A stretch of 64,000 nt of DNA from Aureispira sp. CCB-QB1 (GTDB lineage: Bacteria; Bacteroidota; Bacteroidia; Chitinophagales; Saprospiraceae), in contig NZ_JHBV01000024.1 of assembly GCF_000724545.1 (NCBI RefSeq), positions 1 through 64,000 on the forward strand, given 5' to 3'. The position numbers and the translations under genes were made by a program. Each line of letters starts with the position of its first letter. Positions within the stretch are counted from its first letter, which is position 1. Below, in pieces: positions 31,196-40,714 of this stretch. The notes beneath the pieces were generated by a model. That model did no database searches. It was not told the DNA's origin and saw only the letters and a list, made by a program, of their open reading frames with translations.

Positions 31196-31987
31196 TTAAA
31201 GTTGCCCTAACACTTCAACAGCATCCTCTTGGTGGATGTGCCCTTTTTGAAGTGTAATTTCTTGAAGCAATTTTTTAGCAGCCTCTGTATGATCCAACTT
31301 AATTTTTCCCAATGCCCACATCCATTCTGCTTCTTGTTTGTAAGAGGAATCTCTGCCGTTTAAAATTTGCTCCAAGGTATTGATAGCACTTGTAGTCTTG
31401 TTTGTTGCCAATTGAGCTACCCCTAACACCAACATAGATTGATAGTCTTTGGATGCTTTTTCTGGGTAGGTATTCATATAATCTTTCAATAAATCAATTG
31501 ACTTTCTATATTCTTGCTTTTGATAAGCTGTAAATGCGCTTTTTTTAATTTGCTCTGCTGTCGAAATAGTTTGACCGCTAGCACGAGTAGATTCGATGTG
31601 AACAGCAATTGATTGAGAAGCTGCAAAATGTTGGTCAAAAACACTTGGCAACATCAAATTGTAGGTAATCGTACAGCAAACTAGTAAAGCAACGGCTGCT
31701 GCAACAGCATACAGTTTTCTCATAGGTCGAACCACTGCGCCAGTACTACTACTCATAGGAACTACATTATCTTCTTTCTGATATTTTGCTTCCATCTTTT
31801 TCAAATTCAATTGAAATTGTTCGATGTGCAATGCTTCTAGTCCATTATAAATTTGCTTATAGTCGTTAACTTCTTGCTTAAAACTAGGGTCCTCACTCAT
31901 GAGTTGTTTTAAATAGGCTTTATCAGCTCCCTTGAGGGTGCCTCGATGATAGGCTTCAATCAGTCTACTTTTGTCTACTTTTGCCAT
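31196..31987 (-). CDS. Membrane protein with TPR-like periplasmic region, possible anti-sigma factor
   Basis: 263 residues. A helical cytoplasmic part of about 85 residues, one membrane segment at about 92-112 (LYAVAAAVALLVCCTITYNLML), and TPR-like helices from about 140 (AFTAYQKQEYRKSIDLLKDYM..., MLVLGVAQLATNKTTSAINTLEQIL). It lies 68 bp downstream of an ECF sigma-factor gene on the same strand. A cytoplasmic helical domain plus single segment after a sigma gene suggests sigma control, though no canonical zinc anti-sigma motif is seen. Confidence 0.65.
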   Translation of the reverse strand: MAKVDKSRLIEAYHRGTLKGADKAYLKQLMSEDPSFKQEVNDYKQIYNGLEALHIEQFQLNLKKMEAKYQKEDNVVPMSSSTGAVVRPMRKLYAVAAAVALLVCCTITYNLMLPSVFDQHFAASQSIAVHIESTRASGQTISTAEQIKKSAFTAYQKQEYRKSIDLLKDYMNTYPEKASKDYQSMLVLGVAQLATNKTTSAINTLEQILNGRDSSYKQEAEWMWALGKIKLDHTEAAKKLLQEITLQKGHIHQEDAVEVLGQL

Positions 31988-32055
31988 GACTGTATTTGGT
32001 TTATTATATTTGGTGAGGTAATTGTCTTCTTAGTCGCTTAAATTAGTTTTGATAA

Positions 32056-32640
32056 TTATAGAAAGTTTGAATCTTTTTTTTCTGCTACCATTTCTCTAAG
32101 TTTCTTTAAACATAAAGATTTTCTTTTTCGGACAACTCGTTCATCACTATATCCCATTTCGTGTACGACTGCTTCGGCAGAATATCCTTGAATAAACATT
32201 AACTCTAGTAGTCTCTTGCAAGGATTTCCTATTTCATTGAGCAGATGTCGTACCAATTCTTTCTGATGCTCGTTTTGATAATTATCAAACACATTAGTAT
32301 CTAAATGATTATCGATTGCATTTGTATTACTAACGTCGTCTAAATTAACTAGCCTATTGTGTTTATCTCGAAATTTTTCCCGAAATAAATTTTTTCCAAT
32401 AGAAAAAAGATACGTTTTTATGGTACTAGTTAAACTTGTCAATTTTTCATTCCTGACATTTAGATACAAAATCGTATATGCTTTTTGATAGATTTCTACT
32501 GCATCTTCTGACTCACATTGATAGGATTGAGATGCCCATACCAAAAAGGGTTGACGATTATCATCATAGAGTTTTTCTAGAACTTTTGGATCGCCTCTTT
32601 TTATAGCTTCTAAAATCTGATTATCTTTCTTTTCAAGCAT
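32056..32640 (-). CDS. ECF-type RNA polymerase sigma factor
   Basis: 194 residues. Region 2 around residues 20-85 (VLEKLYDDNRQPFLVWASQ, AVEIYQKAYTILYLNVRN, SIGKNLFREKFRD) and region 4 near the end (CKRLLELMFIQGYSAEAVVHEMGYSDERVVRKRKSLCLKKLRE) in the classic order, with an Asp/Asn-rich linker. It would redirect RNA polymerase to a specific regulon. The next gene on the same strand encodes a membrane TPR protein that may control it. Confidence 0.85.
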   Translation of the reverse strand: MLEKKDNQILEAIKRGDPKVLEKLYDDNRQPFLVWASQSYQCESEDAVEIYQKAYTILYLNVRNEKLTSLTSTIKTYLFSIGKNLFREKFRDKHNRLVNLDDVSNTNAIDNHLDTNVFDNYQNEHQKELVRHLLNEIGNPCKRLLELMFIQGYSAEAVVHEMGYSDERVVRKRKSLCLKKLREMVAEKKDSNFL

Positions 32641-33190
32641 TTATGAATAGAATTAGTAAAGTGTTACCGTTACCAGTATATTAAAGAAAAAAAAATTAAT
32701 AAAAAATCTGTCTGTATTTAATTTCTTTATAATCTTCATTAAATAAAATTGCATTTCATAACTTACAGAGCTCATTAGGTGTTATTTAGAGGGAATATTT
32801 TATATAATTGGCAAATCTATCCACCTAAAATATTATTTTATTTAAAATAAAAAATAATTCATTTCAATAAAAAACAAAAACGTAGTGCCAAACTCTAAGT
32901 CTTTTATATACGCTTTGTATGTTATAATATCCTCTCTAAAATTTAAAGAGGTCTACACAAACTATTCTTCTTTATAATTGTAATAAATATAGCCTTTTTT
33001 ATTAAAAAAGACTAATCTTGCATCTATCTGTTTTTATGGGGTTTTCGAGGGTACTAGTCGAAAAAAAACTATATTTTAGGAGCTTTTAATTAATTTTAAA
33101 GCTCTAAAAGAAGTTACATTAAAAGTAAACGCACTTTTTAATTACTCCTAAAGTTACACTTTTCCTAATCATTATTAAAATAAAAAACTT
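32641..33190. other. Intergenic region with palindrome
   Basis: 550 bp, very AT-rich, between the divergent sigma gene and M16 protease gene. It contains one 21-bp palindrome at 32931-32951 and otherwise nothing recognised. Confidence 0.5.
32931..32951. promoter_or_regulatory. 21-bp palindrome, candidate operator
   Basis: CCTCT-c-TAAA-a-TTTA-a-AGAGG: nine of ten half-site positions pair. Lies in the divergent intergenic region after a TATAATAT stretch. Confidence 0.4.
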
Positions 33191-36163
33191 ATGAATAACG
33201 CATCTAAGTTTTTAGCATTGTTTCTTTTTATCTTGCTAGGTTATGCAGAAATGGGCTGTAAAAGTTCGTCGGATACAACATCTAGCAACAAGAACAAAGA
33301 AAAAGAAACTGTTGCTAAATCAGATACGAATGCTCCTTCACCTGTTAGTGGTTTAGGCAGCTTAGGTTCTACGGCAACAACAGATGCAGCCAAAGAGGGT
33401 GCCAGTGGAATGGATGCCAAGCTACCTTTCTCTCCTGAAGTACGTACAGGCAAACTTGACAATGGTATGCAGTATTATATCAGAAAAAATGCAACACCAG
33501 AAAACCGTATCGAACTTCGCTTAGCTGTTGATGCTGGTTCTATGCAAGAAGACGACGACCAACAAGGTTTGGCGCATTTTGTAGAACATATGGCATTTAA
33601 TGGTACGACTAATTTTGAAAAAAATGACTTGATCAACTTCTTAGAAAAAACAGGAGTTCGTTTTGGAGCAGATTTGAATGCTTATACTAGTTTTGACGAA
33701 ACTGTTTATATGCTGCAATTGCCTACAGACAAAGAAGGTTTGGTAGACAAGGGCTTGTTGGTTATGAGCGACTGGGCAACAGGCATTACATTTGCAACAG
33801 AAGAGATTGACAAAGAACGTGGTGTCATTCAGTCTGAGTGGAGAACGGGATTAGGTGCTAGTGAAAGAATGCGCCAAGTTTGGTGGCCTAAGGTGTTCTA
33901 CAATACTCGCTATGCAGATCGCTTGCCAATTGGATTGATGGATATTATCCAAAATGCTCCGCACGATCGTTTCCGTCGATTCTACAGAGACTGGTATCGT
34001 CCCAACCTACAAGCTATCATTGTTGTTGGTGATTTGGATGTAGATGAAATGGAGAAAAAAATCAAGGAAAAATTCAGTGGTTTGAAAAATCCTGAAAATC
34101 CTAGAGAGAAAAAATTGTACGAAGTTCCTAATCATAAAGAAACATTTGTGGCAATTGCAACAGATAAAGAAGCTACAGGAATCAGTTTGCAATTGTATAC
34201 TAAACACGATGCTCAAAAAATTAATACCTTAGATGACTACAGAACTTCTTTGATGCACCAACTGTATAATTCAATGATGAGTAGCCGCTTTGATGAGATT
34301 GCTCAACAAAACGATGCTCCATTTATTAGTGCAGGGGCAGGATATGGTAATTTTGTTCGCTCTAAAGATGCTTACTATGCTTCTGCTCAACCTAAAGAAG
34401 ATGGTATCTTGGGTAGTTTGAACATTTTGCTACGTGAAAATCAACGTGTTTTACAACATGGTTTTACTGATTCAGAATTAGAGCGTCAAAAATTGGCTTT
34501 GGAAAAATTGGCAGAACGTCAATATAAAGAGCGTGACAAGAGTCGCTCTGCTAACTTGGCAATGGAATGTGTTTATCATTTCTTAAACGATGCTCCTTTG
34601 TTTGGTGCTGAAAAAGAGATGAAATTGGTCAAAGAATTTTTGCCAACTATTAAGCTTGAAGAAATCAACCAGTTGGCAAAAGATTGGATCAAAGAAGAAA
34701 ATAGAGCGATTGTTCTTACCGCACCAGACAAAGAAAGTGTGGTTTTGCCTACAGAGGAGGAAATTAGAAAAGTACTTGAAACCGCTAAGGATTTGAAGCC
34801 AGAGCCTTATAAAGACAAGTTCTTAGATATGCCTTTGATGGCAAAAACACCTACTGCTGGTAAAGTTGTAGATACAAAAAAGATCACTAAAGATGATTTA
34901 GAAATTACTGAATACACTTTGTCTAATGGTGTTCGTGTGATCTTGAAACCAACAGATTTTAAAAATGACCAAATTCTGCTAACGGCATACAGCCCTGGAG
35001 GACATTCTTTGTATGACGATAAAGATTTTGTTACAGCACAAAATGCTGCCAACATTGTTGACGAAGCAGGTCTTGGAGAATTTGATCTAATTGCTTTAGA
35101 GAAAAAACTAACTGGTGCTACTGTACAAATTGGTCCTTACATTGGTGAGTTGTACGAAGGGTTCTCTGGTTCTTCTTCTGTTGAAGATTTTGAAACCATG
35201 TTGAAACTTGTTCACCTATATGGAACAAATCCTAGAAAAGATAAGGAGTCGTTTACTCGTGTTATGGATCAGACCAAAGAACAATTGCGTAACTTGAGTG
35301 CTAATCCTATGTTGTATTTCCAAACAGAAATTCAAAAAATTAAGACTGGTAATCATCCAAGACGCAAGGTTGTTCCTGCTGAAGAAGACATTGACAAAAT
35401 TGACTTTGAGCGTGTTTATGAGATTTACAACGATCGTTTTTCTGATTTTAGTGACTTTACTTTTGTTTTGGTAGGTAACTTTGAGCCTGAAACAATTAAG
35501 CCTCAATTAGAGTTGTACTTAGGATCTTTGCCAAGCACCAATAGAAAAGAAAAAGGTAAAGATGTTGGGGTTAAATATCCAACCAATACAAGCACTAGTA
35601 ATCTCAAAAAAGGATTGGCTCCACAAGCGAATGTTTATATGGGATTTGTACAAGAAGAAGATTGGTCTCAAGAAAAAGCGTACCATGTATCTTCTATGGC
35701 AAAAGTATTGAGCATTATGGTTCGTGAAAACCTTAGAGAAGACAAAGGGGGTGTTTATAGTCCTTATGTAGGGGGTGGCATGAACCAAGAACCTAAAGGA
35801 GTTTCAGATGTTACGGTATTTTTCCAATGTGCTCCTGAGGATGTGGAAACATTGGTTGAAGCGGTAAAAGAGGAAATCAAATCTTTGCAAGAGAATGGTC
35901 CTTCTGATGAGAATTTCAACAAAATTAGAGAAACACAACGCCGTTCTCGTGAAAGTGATTTAGAGAAAAACCGTTTCTGGTTAAATACATTGACGAACTA
36001 TTATAGAACGGATAGAGATTTAGCTCAAATCAAAGGCTATGATCAATTAGTTGAGAATTTGACTAAAGAAGATATTCAAAAAGCAGCCAAACAATTTTTA
36101 GACTTAGAAAAATCTATTATTGTGACGGTTAAACCTGAAAAGGAAGAGGTTAAAGGACCTTAG
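33191..36163 (+). CDS. M16-family zinc protease, lipoprotein
   Basis: 990 residues. A signal peptide with lipobox (AEMGC, Cys23) indicates attachment to a membrane, likely periplasmic or outer. After a Ser/Thr-rich linker, the first M16 domain carries the inverted zinc motif HFVEH (His129, Glu132, His133) with the distal Glu in GVIQSEWRTG. A second, inactive M16 half begins near residue 580. The two-half clam-shell length is that of pitrilysin/PqqL-type proteases that degrade peptides. Confidence 0.9.
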   Translation: MNNASKFLALFLFILLGYAEMGCKSSSDTTSSNKNKEKETVAKSDTNAPSPVSGLGSLGSTATTDAAKEGASGMDAKLPFSPEVRTGKLDNGMQYYIRKNATPENRIELRLAVDAGSMQEDDDQQGLAHFVEHMAFNGTTNFEKNDLINFLEKTGVRFGADLNAYTSFDETVYMLQLPTDKEGLVDKGLLVMSDWATGITFATEEIDKERGVIQSEWRTGLGASERMRQVWWPKVFYNTRYADRLPIGLMDIIQNAPHDRFRRFYRDWYRPNLQAIIVVGDLDVDEMEKKIKEKFSGLKNPENPREKKLYEVPNHKETFVAIATDKEATGISLQLYTKHDAQKINTLDDYRTSLMHQLYNSMMSSRFDEIAQQNDAPFISAGAGYGNFVRSKDAYYASAQPKEDGILGSLNILLRENQRVLQHGFTDSELERQKLALEKLAERQYKERDKSRSANLAMECVYHFLNDAPLFGAEKEMKLVKEFLPTIKLEEINQLAKDWIKEENRAIVLTAPDKESVVLPTEEEIRKVLETAKDLKPEPYKDKFLDMPLMAKTPTAGKVVDTKKITKDDLEITEYTLSNGVRVILKPTDFKNDQILLTAYSPGGHSLYDDKDFVTAQNAANIVDEAGLGEFDLIALEKKLTGATVQIGPYIGELYEGFSGSSSVEDFETMLKLVHLYGTNPRKDKESFTRVMDQTKEQLRNLSANPMLYFQTEIQKIKTGNHPRRKVVPAEEDIDKIDFERVYEIYNDRFSDFSDFTFVLVGNFEPETIKPQLELYLGSLPSTNRKEKGKDVGVKYPTNTSTSNLKKGLAPQANVYMGFVQEEDWSQEKAYHVSSMAKVLSIMVRENLREDKGGVYSPYVGGGMNQEPKGVSDVTVFFQCAPEDVETLVEAVKEEIKSLQENGPSDENFNKIRETQRRSRESDLEKNRFWLNTLTNYYRTDRDLAQIKGYDQLVENLTKEDIQKAAKQFLDLEKSIIVTVKPEKEEVKGP

Positions 36164-36183
36164 TCTTATTGCTTCTTAACATT

Positions 36184-36223
36184 AAAAAAAGCTTGTTTGT
36201 CGATTGACAAACAAGCTTTTTTT
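36184..36223. terminator. Strong bidirectional terminator
   Basis: A perfect 18-bp stem (36184-36201 with 36206-36223, core GCTTGTTTGTC/GACAAACAAGC) with a 4-nt loop and T-runs on both strands. Confidence 0.9.
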
Positions 36224-36269
36224 ATAAATAAAATTCTACTAAGAATCATCTCATGGCTAAACAAAGTGG

Positions 36270-36788
36270 TTAATCTGTAGTACTGTAGATAATTTGTCCG
36301 CTGTGTACCTCCCATCCTTTATCTAGGTTAAAACGCTTGTATTTTGTAATCAAAATAATGCCGACCACAGCACCAACTACAGCAGCAGCAATAACAGTTC
36401 CTCCTAAAGTAACATTACCTAGCAAGGTTGCGCCTACTATTAGTCCTGTGAAACTGGCTCCTAAGGTTATGCCTCCCACCAAAACTTCTTGTGAACTCAC
36501 ACGACCTCCAATCATAGCACAATCATTAAATTGGATTTCTTTTCCATCAATAACCATTGCTCCTTCCTTGATATCTTCCAAGGTTCCTTTTTGAACTTTT
36601 TGAGCATCCCCACGCAATTTGTATTTCACGCGTCCTCCTTGGCTTACTAGCTTTTTTTTGTCCTTCATTGTATGTTCAAAAACCAATACCTTTAGAGTTC
36701 TGGTATCATCTATTAATTTTTGTCCTTTCAAATTGGTATTTAATAATAAAAAGCAGGCAATTAGGATTGTGATAGAATTGATTTTCAT
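36270..36788 (-). CDS. Exported protein with glycine-rich membrane region
   Basis: 172 residues. Signal peptide (ITILIACFLLLNTNLKGQ), a small beta region (RTLKVLVFEHTMKDKKKLV...), and two Gly/Val/Ala-rich hydrophobic stretches at about 103-150 (GGITLGASFTGLIVGATLL and GGTVIAAAVVGAVVGIILI). Function is not recognised; the Gly-rich pair looks like a membrane hairpin. Confidence 0.55.
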   Translation of the reverse strand: MKINSITILIACFLLLNTNLKGQKLIDDTRTLKVLVFEHTMKDKKKLVSQGGRVKYKLRGDAQKVQKGTLEDIKEGAMVIDGKEIQFNDCAMIGGRVSSQEVLVGGITLGASFTGLIVGATLLGNVTLGGTVIAAAVVGAVVGIILITKYKRFNLDKGWEVHSGQIIYSTTD

Positions 36789-36855
36789 AGTAAATACTAT
36801 TTTTTTTTAGTATATTAGACAGGCAATTCTCTGTTGCTATCTAAAACAAAATTTT

Positions 36856-37794
36856 ATGTCTTTATTTTCTAAATATAAACTCAATTATTTAATTCCTATT
36901 GCCTTTGTGGGAATTCTTTTGCTTTCTGCATTTCCCAATAGTAGCAAAATAAAGAAAACCAAGCCTCTAGCAATTGTTAATTCCAAATTTGATAAATACT
37001 GGTACCAAGGTAAAGCTGAAATTACAAGCTACCAATTGAAACAAGCGCGTTATGGTGAAATTAGAGAAGGATCGGCTGTATTTGTCTTTGTAACAGAGCC
37101 ATTTTCAAAATCCAAACAAGTTAAACTTAACAATACGACTAGAAATAAAGAGGATGTTGTCCAAGTCTTAAAAATGAATTTTACGAAGAAATTTACGACG
37201 GGCATTTACGACTACTCTATCCTTCAATCTATTTTTACTCCCATTGATTTAAAAAATTACAAAAATAGCATAAAAGTCACCACAAGTCTGCAAGAATGGT
37301 GTGGGCATACGTATACACAACTCAACTTACAATCTTACAAATACAAGGTCTTGCTCAAATCTTACTTTGAAACCGAAGGTGATCAAGAGTATCAAGTAGA
37401 ACAAGCGATGTTGGAAGATGAAATTTGGAACCTTATTAGAATTTCCCCTAATGCCCTCCCTATTGGTGACATACAATTGATTCCCAACACCGCTACGACA
37501 CGATTGCGACATACTCGACTTGATGTCGAAAATGCATTTGCGACACTAAACGATCATGAATCTAATAAGGGACTGATGACGTATAAAGTAGAGTTTGTAG
37601 AGTCACAGCGCACCTTAACAATTGATTATCACAAGAAATTTCCTCATGAAATTGAAGGATGGACAGAAACCTATATTGATAATGGTAAAGAATTAACTAC
37701 CAAAGCAACGCGTATCAAAACAATTTTATCAGATTACTGGAATAAATATCAAGTCAAAGACGAATCTATGCGTCAAGAATTGGGCTTGGAATAA
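36856..37794 (+). CDS. Conserved Bacteroidota protein, unknown function
   Basis: 312 residues. An N-terminal signal or anchor (YLIPIAFVGILLLSAFP), then a conserved block FDKYWYQGKAEITSYQLKQARYGEIREGSAVFVFVTEPFSKS in outline. This matches a family in Bacteroidota genomes that is often mislabelled septum formation inhibitor Maf; no Maf active-site motif is present. It is probably periplasmic. The neighbour downstream is the GYDIA kinase, 217 bp away behind a large inverted repeat. Confidence 0.7.
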   Translation: MSLFSKYKLNYLIPIAFVGILLLSAFPNSSKIKKTKPLAIVNSKFDKYWYQGKAEITSYQLKQARYGEIREGSAVFVFVTEPFSKSKQVKLNNTTRNKEDVVQVLKMNFTKKFTTGIYDYSILQSIFTPIDLKNYKNSIKVTTSLQEWCGHTYTQLNLQSYKYKVLLKSYFETEGDQEYQVEQAMLEDEIWNLIRISPNALPIGDIQLIPNTATTRLRHTRLDVENAFATLNDHESNKGLMTYKVEFVESQRTLTIDYHKKFPHEIEGWTETYIDNGKELTTKATRIKTILSDYWNKYQVKDESMRQELGLE

Positions 37795-37840
37795 GTTTAA
37801 CCCTTTTTAAATTCATCAATAGGATATTAATAAAATTAGC

Positions 37841-37978
37841 AGTTCGTTGATTTTTTACTTTTTTACCAAAAAGATAAAAAAGCACATTTATATTAGTTTG
37901 ATAATCAAAATTTTAACGCAAAACACAACAAAGGTATAACTTATTGATTATCAAACTAATAAAGTTTTTCAACGAACT
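37841..37978. repeat. Nested inverted repeats upstream of the GYDIA kinase
   Basis: Outer arms AGTTCGTTGA (37841-37850) and TCAACGAACT (37969-37978); inner arms of 18 bp, identical in inverted orientation, at 37891-37908 and 37944-37961. Each inner arm contains a self-palindrome TTGATwATCAA. Either paired operators or the remains of a small inverted-repeat element. Confidence 0.65.
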
Positions 37979-38011
37979 ATTGTAAAATCACAACCATAAA
38001 AATATTTACTT

Positions 38012-38965
38012 ATGAGCTTTTCTATGCGTACCAACGGAAAACTACTCTTGACAGGAGAGTACTTTGTTACGGAAGGAGCTGTTTCTCTAGCATTACCAAC
38101 CCAACTTGGACAAACATTAGAGGTACAACAATCCAATTCAAAAGGCGATTCTAAATTGATTTGGAAAAGCTATTCTAAAGACAATACGATTTGGTTTCAA
38201 GCAACCTTTCAACTACCTAATTTTAAAATCATCGCGTCAGAAGGTGGAGAAGATCATCTTGAAGTAGCCGAAAATTTGCAAAATATATTAAAAGAAGCCC
38301 AAAACCTAAACCCAAGTTTCCTAAAAGAAGCAAAAGGAACTTGGGAGGCGCAATCTGTTTTAGAATTTTCAAGAGATTGGGGACTTGGTTCTAGCTCTAC
38401 ATTAATCACAATGATTGCCGAATGGGCTCAAATAGATCCTTTTTTATTGTTAGAAAACACCTTTGGAGGTTCTGGATACGACATCGTTGCTGCTAAATCA
38501 GAGGGACCTTTGTTGTTTCAAAAATTTAATGGCAATAATCGTTGGGACAAATCTAATTTCAACCCTGAGTTCAAGGATCAACTCTATTTTGTGTACTTAG
38601 GAAAAAAGCAAAGTTCTAGAGAAGCTTTGGTTTATTATACCGTTACTCCACCCGAAGAACGAGAAAGACCTTTGCCTCGTATTACGCAAATCACACATGA
38701 TATTGCCCAATACACACATAATCTAGAGGACTTTGAAGCATTAATTGAAGAACACGAAAACTTGGTACAAAGCATCATTCAACAGCCTAGAGCAAAAGAG
38801 TTGTATTTTGAAGATTACTGGGGAGAAATCAAATCGCTAGGTGGCTGGGGAGGTGATTTTGTTTTGGCAACTAGCAACCAGTCAGAAGAACAAACCAAAG
38901 CTTATTTTCAAGAAAAAGGCTTTGATACGGTATTAAAATACAAAGAGTTGATTAAGGAGTATTAA
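38012..38965 (+). CDS. GYDIA-family GHMP kinase (mevalonate pathway)
   Basis: 317 residues. N-terminal GHMP lead MRTNGKLLLTGEYFVTEGAVSLALP; the phosphate-binding loop region DWGLGSSSTLIT near residue 130; and the family signature GGSGYDIVAAKSEGPLLF near residue 155. GYDIA proteins replace canonical mevalonate-pathway kinases in many Bacteroidota and are thought to phosphorylate mevalonate or phosphomevalonate. A diphosphomevalonate decarboxylase lies 1.7 kb downstream on the same strand, separated by two minus-strand genes. Confidence 0.9.
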   Translation: MSFSMRTNGKLLLTGEYFVTEGAVSLALPTQLGQTLEVQQSNSKGDSKLIWKSYSKDNTIWFQATFQLPNFKIIASEGGEDHLEVAENLQNILKEAQNLNPSFLKEAKGTWEAQSVLEFSRDWGLGSSSTLITMIAEWAQIDPFLLLENTFGGSGYDIVAAKSEGPLLFQKFNGNNRWDKSNFNPEFKDQLYFVYLGKKQSSREALVYYTVTPPEERERPLPRITQITHDIAQYTHNLEDFEALIEEHENLVQSIIQQPRAKELYFEDYWGEIKSLGGWGGDFVLATSNQSEEQTKAYFQEKGFDTVLKYKELIKEY

Positions 38966-39013
38966 ATTGTACTTCTAAGCACTTTCTCAATTACAACGTT
39001 TCGTAATAAAACC

Positions 39014-39048
39014 ATTCTTTGGCTACACTATTCATGTAGCCAAAGAAT
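39014..39048. terminator. Bidirectional terminator
   Basis: ATTCTTTGGCTACA (39014-39027) with TGTAGCCAAAGAAT (39035-39048), a 14-bp perfect stem, between convergent genes; T-run after 39050. Confidence 0.85.
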
Positions 39049-39111
39049 ATTTTTTGTCAAAATGAGTAGGCAATCTTAACTTAACAATAAAAATTGTTTA
39101 CAGTTACCACA

Positions 39112-39885
39112 CTACTCAACCATTTCCTCTGCCTCCAAATAACGACCATCTTCTAATAGCAAATACCTTTGCTCCATTTTCTTGGACCATTCGACCAGAT
39201 CTTGGGTTCCAAAATTGGTTGGCACATAATAAGGTGCTCGTTCAAACAAGCCATAGTGCATTGGTATCAAACACTTTGCATGAAGCAACTTAGCCGCAAC
39301 AAATGCCTGTTGAATACTCAGCGAGGCTACTACTGGACTGTATTCTAGACCAATCATAGTAAAATTAACAGTTACCCCATTGGCAGGCAAAAAAGCATAA
39401 TCAATACCTTTGTTTTCTTTTCCTAACCTCCAAAACTGATTGTGCCACATAGTATCGCCACCATGAAACACCTTCGTTCCCTCTCCTTCTACAATCCAAG
39501 AAGATTGAATGTCTCCAATTCCATCCATTGCAAAAACAGGTTTGAAACTAATTCCGTCTTCAGCATAAGTCTCTTCCAACTCTAAGAAAATAGCGTCAAA
39601 GTTTGCCCTTAGGTTATCAACTAGTGGCTTTAGAGCTGCGTAGATTAATAATTTCCCATCTGGCTTTAAGCATTTCGCAATCAGTTTTTCATCAAAATGA
39701 TCAAAGTGCAAGTGCGTAAAAATAATATAGTCTGCCTTAGTATCATCAGAAAAAGACACCAAATCTACTTTGGGTTGCCCCAATACGGGTTTATACGCCG
39801 AAAAATCTTCTACGGCGTCAATTAAGATTGTTTTCCCCGAAATAAGGAGCTTTACTCCTGCCCAGTTTAATTTTTGAATTTTCAT
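39112..39885 (-). CDS. MBL-fold metallohydrolase
   Basis: 257 residues. The metallo-beta-lactamase fold signature THLHFDHFD near residue 57 binds zinc, preceded by strands KLLISGKTILIDAVED and followed by VFHGGDTMWH and LIPMHYGLF with later ligands. UlaG/RomA-like members hydrolyse lactones or phosphodiester-type substrates; the substrate here is unknown. A Crp-like regulator lies 63 bp upstream on the same strand and may control it. Confidence 0.85.
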   Translation of the reverse strand: MKIQKLNWAGVKLLISGKTILIDAVEDFSAYKPVLGQPKVDLVSFSDDTKADYIIFTHLHFDHFDEKLIAKCLKPDGKLLIYAALKPLVDNLRANFDAIFLELEETYAEDGISFKPVFAMDGIGDIQSSWIVEGEGTKVFHGGDTMWHNQFWRLGKENKGIDYAFLPANGVTVNFTMIGLEYSPVVASLSIQQAFVAAKLLHAKCLIPMHYGLFERAPYYVPTNFGTQDLVEWSKKMEQRYLLLEDGRYLEAEEMVE

Positions 39886-39947
39886 ATTACAGTATTTTTG
39901 TTTCTACAAAAAAACATCAAACGCAGGAACAAGGCAATGAACTTCGG

Positions 39948-40502
39948 TTAACTAATCCGTTTTCGGATTCGACTTAAGGCTTGGGGCGTTATACCAATAT
40001 AAGAAGCCAAATATTTTAAAGGAATCAATTGCAAAAACTCTGGTCTATGTTGGAGGAGATATAGATACAAATCTTGGGGGGTTGATTTTAACCGTTGAAT
40101 TTCTTTGGCTGTCTTATCCCGCAATTGTTTTTCTAAAAAAAGCCGCTGATAAGTATTGCACTGAGGCGAGGCAACAATAAGTTTTTGAACTTCCTTCATC
40201 TCTGCCACCCACAACACACCATTGTCTATTGCCTCATAGTAAATCTGTTTTGAAAAACTATTCTTCTCAGTTACAAATATATCTCCTGCCAAATAAAAAT
40301 CTAGGGACAATTTTTGGTCGAACTCTATTCCAACATTTAGATAATACTTTCGAATGGTTCCTTCTTCTAAAAAACAAAGTATGTTATTAGGGATTTTTCC
40401 TTTTGGCTCTACATTCATCTTTTGGAGTTTTTGCCAAATTTGATCCTCTTCCTTTAGTGGATAACGATTAAATATCTCTTTGTTTATTTTTGTAACAAGC
40501 AT
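39948..40502 (-). CDS. Crp/Fnr-type transcriptional regulator
   Basis: 184 residues. N-terminal cyclic-nucleotide-binding-type beta barrel (NILCFLEEGTIRKYYLN, FYLAGDIFVTEKNSF) and a truncated C-terminal helix-turn-helix (IPLKYLASYIGITPQALSRIRKRIS). This short form without the full winged helix is common in Bacteroidota. The residues binding cAMP are not conserved by eye. Likely regulates the adjacent MBL-fold gene. Confidence 0.85.
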   Translation of the reverse strand: MLVTKINKEIFNRYPLKEEDQIWQKLQKMNVEPKGKIPNNILCFLEEGTIRKYYLNVGIEFDQKLSLDFYLAGDIFVTEKNSFSKQIYYEAIDNGVLWVAEMKEVQKLIVASPQCNTYQRLFLEKQLRDKTAKEIQRLKSTPQDLYLYLLQHRPEFLQLIPLKYLASYIGITPQALSRIRKRIS

Positions 40503-40714
40503 TCTCTATTAGGTTTTGTATCGTATGCAAATTGCCCTCTAAAATTCAAATTAAAACTACCAATATAAAAATGGAGTTCATAGCAACTGCGCAACAAGTA
40601 AAAACAAGGCATCTAACAATTAGACTTTCGGATGATTTGTTTTTTAAAAAAAAGAAGGTATTTTCATAACAAATTACCCAAACAGATTTAAAAAACATAA
40701 AAAATACAATTTTC

